64,000 bases of DNA from the NCBI GenBank assembly GCA_022059125.1, contig JAEUWY010000005.1:3534001-3598000 (forward strand), given 5' to 3'. The stretch's first letter is position 1. Each line of letters opens with the position of its first letter. This DNA comes from Corynespora cassiicola. Lineage: Eukaryota; Ascomycota; Dothideomycetes; Pleosporales; Corynesporascaceae. Both the position numbers and the translations under genes were made by a program. Of this stretch, positions 59,654-64,000 are shown one piece after another. Under the pieces are notes generated by a model that made no database searches, was not told the DNA's origin, and saw only the letters and a program-made list of their open reading frames with translations.

Positions 59654-61588
59654 ACACACGGCGGTACCCTCTGATTTATCCTCGCACGAGCGTCATCCAA
59701 CCCCATGGGGATCGGGAAATGGAGCTCGACACAGCGCAACGATATCATGAAACATCACAAAGACTTGAAGAGCTCAGGCTCGCCTCAGCGATACCACGAT
59801 TGCAACGATTCTCTTTTATTCTTCTAGCATCACGACTTGTACGACCTTCACGAATGACTAGTGTTCTTCTCCTTGGATGCGGACCTGTTTACCCTTGTTT
59901 GTTCGAGTTGAGGCTCATGAATCTCATGCCACGCGTACACTTCTCTCTCGTTGAATCTTGACTTTTTCCCCTTCGGCGGCAAGCATAGCGATGACTTTGA
60001 AGCGTTCAGCGAAATCTATCCCTCTATTCGGTTGGCTATCTACAGGATTCAGATTGCACCATTGGCTCAGCGGTTTACGACTCTCATCGTCTCTACTTAA
60101 TCCTTGGTCAAAGATTGAACAAAAAAAAAAAAGACCCGCAGACCATTGGCCATGAAGGCCTCTAGCGCTTAACGCCTGGTGGTACTCACCGTATTGACCC
60201 TCACTTTCCAAAATTGAATCGGATACCCGGGGTACCTCTTTTGCACTGTGGTCTGTTGACTAACCCTCTGCCGTCCTCGATCCAGCTTTTGCGCAGTCCC
60301 TCGCAGATCAAGTTTTCGTGTCCTCCCGTCTTGCTCTCACGCCCTGTCGACTCGGGACTCGACCCCCTTGACCGCCGCTCTCGGAGACGATGGCACGTGG
60401 ACTCGGCACATGCGACCCCTCTCAATGGAGTGAGGCTCCAACGCATCCAGCATGTTTGTGGTCGACTAACGTCAGAAGAGCGAGGCGCACGCAGATCCTG
60501 ACCATCTCGGTTGACCAATGCCCGCTCGGCGATTCAACCTTCCATGGAACTTTATTCGGACGTCTTATTTAGGGCAGCAACCTCGCGATGGAGCGGGAGG
60601 CTGGTCCTGCGAGATAAGCCGCCACCCTGCGATATCATCGTGATGCTCTCCGTTGTGGAACGCTAAAAGTCAGTCTACCATCTGCTCTAGTCCCACTTTC
60701 CCGTCTCACCAGACACTCTTCACCGTAGCCAATGAGGATAGTCGAGCAAATTTTGCAGTGCAACCCGCTCTTGGCTCCGGCCCGCGCCTGTTATGGGGGC
60801 TTTTGATTGTTTACTGCGCATTCTGCAGCCAGTCACATTAGTGGATCATCACTGGGCTTCGGTGATGCGATGGCACAACATACTGAGGCATTGGTGCCGG
60901 ATGCTGTTCATTACTGGAACCTAGGACCCGCAATAGCAACAAAGGGTGACTCGATTCCCCAACGCAACTGTTTCGGAGAGCCCTTTGCCAGAGCCTAGAA
61001 CTTCGTTGTCGGGCGATAAACTCAGTGGGGGGCTTCAACAAAAAACCACCTCTTGAGTCGCACTGAATCCAAAGGCTGCCAATTGCAAGATGCCTGTTGT
61101 CGTCATGAAACCTGCTAGAAGGCCATATTGTGGAGAGGATTTCCCAGTTTTGTGGCTACTGGATATCTAGGTAGTACTTGGTCCAAATCCTTCCATATGC
61201 AAGGTAGGATGCGGGCGTACCACGTGACTCTGACTACTGACTCCCATGTGACTTTTTTCACGACGCCGTTTCACAGTATGATATCGACCCACGGAAAAGC
61301 TTGAGAAAGGGGAAGCCAGCCGTTGGCGATGCAATATTACACCTATCATTGGATACGCAACGCCCTCAACGAAAAGCATTTCCATGGGCATGGGCCAAGT
61401 CTCATCTATTAAAGCACGCTCGCAATGTCTTTCTCACCTTCCATTCCTCTTTACTCTTCACCAAGCGGTACACTCTGTCCAACAGCCACTTTACTGCCTT
61501 GTCCCCTGGGTATGGTCGTCCCATGTCATGTTCTAAGCATGGCCGACCCTAACAGATGCTAACTTATCGTCAGTTTGTTAGTCCGACC
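59654..61588. other. 1.9 kb intergenic region
   Basis: No supported gene. Short ORFs lack domains. Near 61,425 an ATG opens a short reading frame, and typical branch and acceptor signals (gctaac near 61,558, gtcag at 61,573) suggest an upstream exon joined to the following gene, but I could not fix its donor. Confidence 0.4.
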
Positions 61589-62629
61589 ATGGGTTGTAAA
61601 CATTACAAGGACCTCTACAACCGAGGATGTAGAGAAGAAGCTTACTACAAGTTTCAAAAGTGGTGCAAGAAGCATGTTGATGCATGTAAAGCTGTCGAAG
61701 AGGGTGCTATCAAAAAATATTGCCCATTTGATGATAAGAAGCCAACTGCGACGACAACTGCGACGCCGCCGCCTGCTTCATTGGAACTCGAAGCCCGACA
61801 CCATCACCATCACCATCACCATCACCATCAAAATCAAAACGTGAATCACACTAGAGAGGCGGAAGAGTGGTGCGGAGAGAATATGAAACACCGTATTAGA
61901 TGCAGGATCGGTAGAGATCGCATATGCGCCAACAAGTTCCCGGGGAAATATGACCCCATTTATCCATTACCGTATACGCATCCAATCCACTCAACCTCCA
62001 CGCCAACCCTCCACCAACGCATACCCCCAGGCGACATGCCCACCACTCTGAGCGCACACCTAGACCTCTCCCCAGCCAACACCACCAACATCTCGCTTCC
62101 CATCGACCACCACGAAGCCATCACCCCCCGCGCCCAACCTCGACAAGACCAAGACGCCTTCGAAGACGCCGCCGCCGCAATCGCAGCAGCCTACCTGGCC
62201 GCCTCCCACGCCCCCGGCGCAAAACCCCTCACCAACCACGAAGCAGCCGCCCCCACCCTCCACTACGACGGCGCCACCGACACCATCTTCAACGACGCCA
62301 ACGGCCTCGTCTACGTGTCCGAGGACGCGGCCGCCACCGCCGTCGCCACGGACATTGCGGCCATTTGCCAGGGCCAGGGCCAGGGACAGGGCGCTGTGGG
62401 CTTGGCTTCGGGGTCCGTGGCTGCGGTTGCGGTCGCTACGGCGGTGCTGGTTGGGTGTTTGGCTGCGGCTGGTGGGTTCTGGTTTGGGGCGAGGAAGGGG
62501 GGGAGGGGGAAGGGGAAGGGGACCGCGGCGGCGGCGGGTGCGGATAAGACCAAGGGTTCGGCCATGACGGCGGCGGCGGCGGTGGGGGAGACTGAGAAGG
62601 GGGTTGGGGCTTCAGGGGCGGCTTGCTGA
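61556..62629 (+). CDS. Cys/His-rich single-pass membrane protein, unknown function
   Basis: The open frame gives 357 residues from ATG 61,556 or 346 from ATG 61,589. The acceptor-like sequence just before 61,574 suggests a missing upstream exon, possibly carrying a signal peptide. Residues about 14-60 are Cys- and Lys-rich (GCKHYKDLYNRGC, WCKKHVDACK, KYCPFDD) with five or more cysteines at regular spacing. Then come a Thr/Pro/Ala linker, a run of ten His, and a second Cys pair (WCGENMKHRIRCRIG, then ICANKF). A low-complexity Ala/Pro/His region leads to a hydrophobic segment near residues 280-310 (VAAVAVATAVLVGCLAAAGGFW), followed by a Gly/Lys-rich cytoplasmic-type tail. This looks like an extracellular Cys-rich domain on a single transmembrane anchor. 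I do not recognise the family. Confidence 0.6.
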   Translation: MLTYRQFVSPTMGCKHYKDLYNRGCREEAYYKFQKWCKKHVDACKAVEEGAIKKYCPFDDKKPTATTTATPPPASLELEARHHHHHHHHHHQNQNVNHTREAEEWCGENMKHRIRCRIGRDRICANKFPGKYDPIYPLPYTHPIHSTSTPTLHQRIPPGDMPTTLSAHLDLSPANTTNISLPIDHHEAITPRAQPRQDQDAFEDAAAAIAAAYLAASHAPGAKPLTNHEAAAPTLHYDGATDTIFNDANGLVYVSEDAAATAVATDIAAICQGQGQGQGAVGLASGSVAAVAVATAVLVGCLAAAGGFWFGARKGGRGKGKGTAAAAGADKTKGSAMTAAAAVGETEKGVGASGAAC

Positions 62630-64000
62630 GGTGAAGTTGACGGAGGGGACCAAATGTACATGTGTATGGGGTACAAAGTTTTTCATGGACTTTTTTTTTT
62701 CTTTCTCCTTTCCTCTTCTTGCATGCTTGGCTTTATGCTTTTGTCTTTTGCGTATTTACTCTACCTGTCTACCGACCTAATAATTACCTAATCACCTAGA
62801 CCAAAAGTTGATCAATCGACTCTTTTTTTTTTTTTTGATTTCACCTTTTGAAGTGTTTGGTTGTCTTGGGGCTTTGGGTTTGACGTGTCGTGCCCTTTCA
62901 AGTATTTCCGCTCAGGGGCTTCGCTTAGAGGGATTGGACTGGTGGGTGGATGGGGAGTTTGGGTGTTTGTACATGTGTACCTTATTACGTGGTTGAGTTG
63001 TGCGTAGCTCTGCCTTTATTGTATGTTAATTGTGTGTTATGTGTGTGTGTGTGTGTGTGTGTGGTGCCCTCTCTCTACAAGAAGCCGATACGGTCTCTAA
63101 ATCCCCTAGAGCGCTTACCCCAGCCATGCAACCCCAACGAAACATCCCCCCTACCACAACTCAACTATCATCTTTTTGAAAAAAAAACCCCCCCCCTTTT
63201 AGTTTTACTGTGGTCAAGGATTGATTTTAGATGCAAAATAATAAAATTGTAAAGTTAGGGTGTAGTATGGTGTTGGTGTGTTGCGTGGTGGTCGCCAGTT
63301 TGAGTATGGGAAAGCGAAGAGCGTGTCTTCTCCAAGGAGTTCCTACTACACGACCAAAAACTCTTTGAAATCATGCAAAGTCTTTCAGGTAATAATGACC
63401 TCTCTTTTATTAGAGAAGATAAAAATAGAACGGAATCGCTGACCTGAGTCTCTTCCGCTTCTCTACTCTGATATGTCGGGGGGAAAACGAGGCGGGGCTG
63501 CAGGATTGGGAATTTGTAGTGTGGGTGATGGTTTTGCCGTCACTCGTAGTATTCAGGGTTGGTAGAGTCGGGACATAGTGTATCTTTTTTTCTTCTCTCC
63601 CTTCTTCTCCCTTCCATCTTTCTCAACCGGTCTAAAGGGGGCTGTCAATCTCGCCGTTTCTTAAGGGACCTCTGACATTCATATGTATTTTTTTATGCTG
63701 ACCGACTCTATCAGCTCATAGGCGTGCCGTACCACACACAACTGGCCAGCCGCCTGCAAGTTCCGCGTTGCTGAAATGACGCTCCCACCATGTGCCCTCC
63801 GAGAAGCAGAGAAATAGAGGCCAGTGAAAGTACAAGGAGAGAATACTCGGAGAGGAATGAGGGAAAAAGAAGATGAGATGCAAGGTAACAAGAACAGAAC
63901 CTCCAACTCGCCCTTCTTGGTTTTGTTTTTCTATGCCATACGATGCCTCCCGGGCTAACAGCTTGCCGCAAGACAAAACACCAAAAACACCTCGCTAGAC
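62630..64000. other. intergenic region to window end
   Basis: 1.4 kb, A/T-richer than the rest, with T runs (62,691-62,700; 62,823-62,836) and a TG dinucleotide tract. No supported gene. The minus-strand ORFs near 63,700-63,970 have no domains. Confidence 0.45.
63041..63063. repeat. (TG)n dinucleotide microsatellite
   Basis: About eleven TG copies. Confidence 0.9.

Overview
The window is eukaryotic and reads as a filamentous ascomycete (Pezizomycotina) chromosome arm. Genes are compact and carry short introns, mostly 45-70 nt, with GT..AG ends and CTAAC/CTGAC-like branch sites. Several products are typical of that group: a Ppo-type dioxygenase-P450 fusion, an APSES repressor, a homeodomain/C2H2 factor, a Bys1 secreted protein and a Zn2Cys6 regulator. 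Intergenic palindromes such as TAGGTACCTA suggest a Sordariomycete, but that placement is inference. I see no intact transposon, no rRNA, no CRISPR array and no clear secondary-metabolite cluster.

Layout. 0-6 kb: Xbp1-like APSES factor (+), glutathione S-transferase (-), splicing factor Snu23 (-) and a conserved hypothetical protein (-). 6-13 kb: a 2 kb divergent promoter region, a 997-residue homeodomain/C2H2 factor (+) and tRNA-Ser(UGA) (+). 13-24 kb: mitochondrial-type acetyl-CoA acetyltransferase (-), Bys1-like secreted protein (+), Sds3-like Rpd3L subunit (-), membrane-anchored SDR (+) and a 2H phosphoesterase (+). 25-33 kb: GDP-mannose pyrophosphorylase (+), a 66-residue zinc-ribbon protein in two exons (+) and an 11-exon Ppo oxygenase (-). 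33-38 kb: ribosomal protein eL6 (+), tetra-ubiquitin (+) and an aldo-keto reductase (+). 38-44 kb: a 5.8 kb gene-poor stretch rich in short tandem repeats. 44-48.5 kb: a Zn2Cys6-type regulator (-) with a long upstream region. 48.5-54 kb: MFS monocarboxylate-type transporter (-) divergent from a cupin protein (+), then the farnesyltransferase beta subunit (+). 54.6-64 kb: a Dabb protein (-) split by a 1 kb intron, a 2.9 kb repeat-rich gap, a dsRBD-like protein with a cysteine-rich tail (+), and a Cys/His-rich single-pass membrane protein (+).

Most genes are housekeeping or regulatory and do not form one pathway. The pairs with a possible functional link are the divergent MFS/cupin pair, and the two regulators with long flanking DNA (homeodomain/C2H2 and Zn2Cys6). 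All exon boundaries were read by eye from frame continuity, splice signals and remembered family conservation. Single-base boundaries should be confirmed with RNA-seq.
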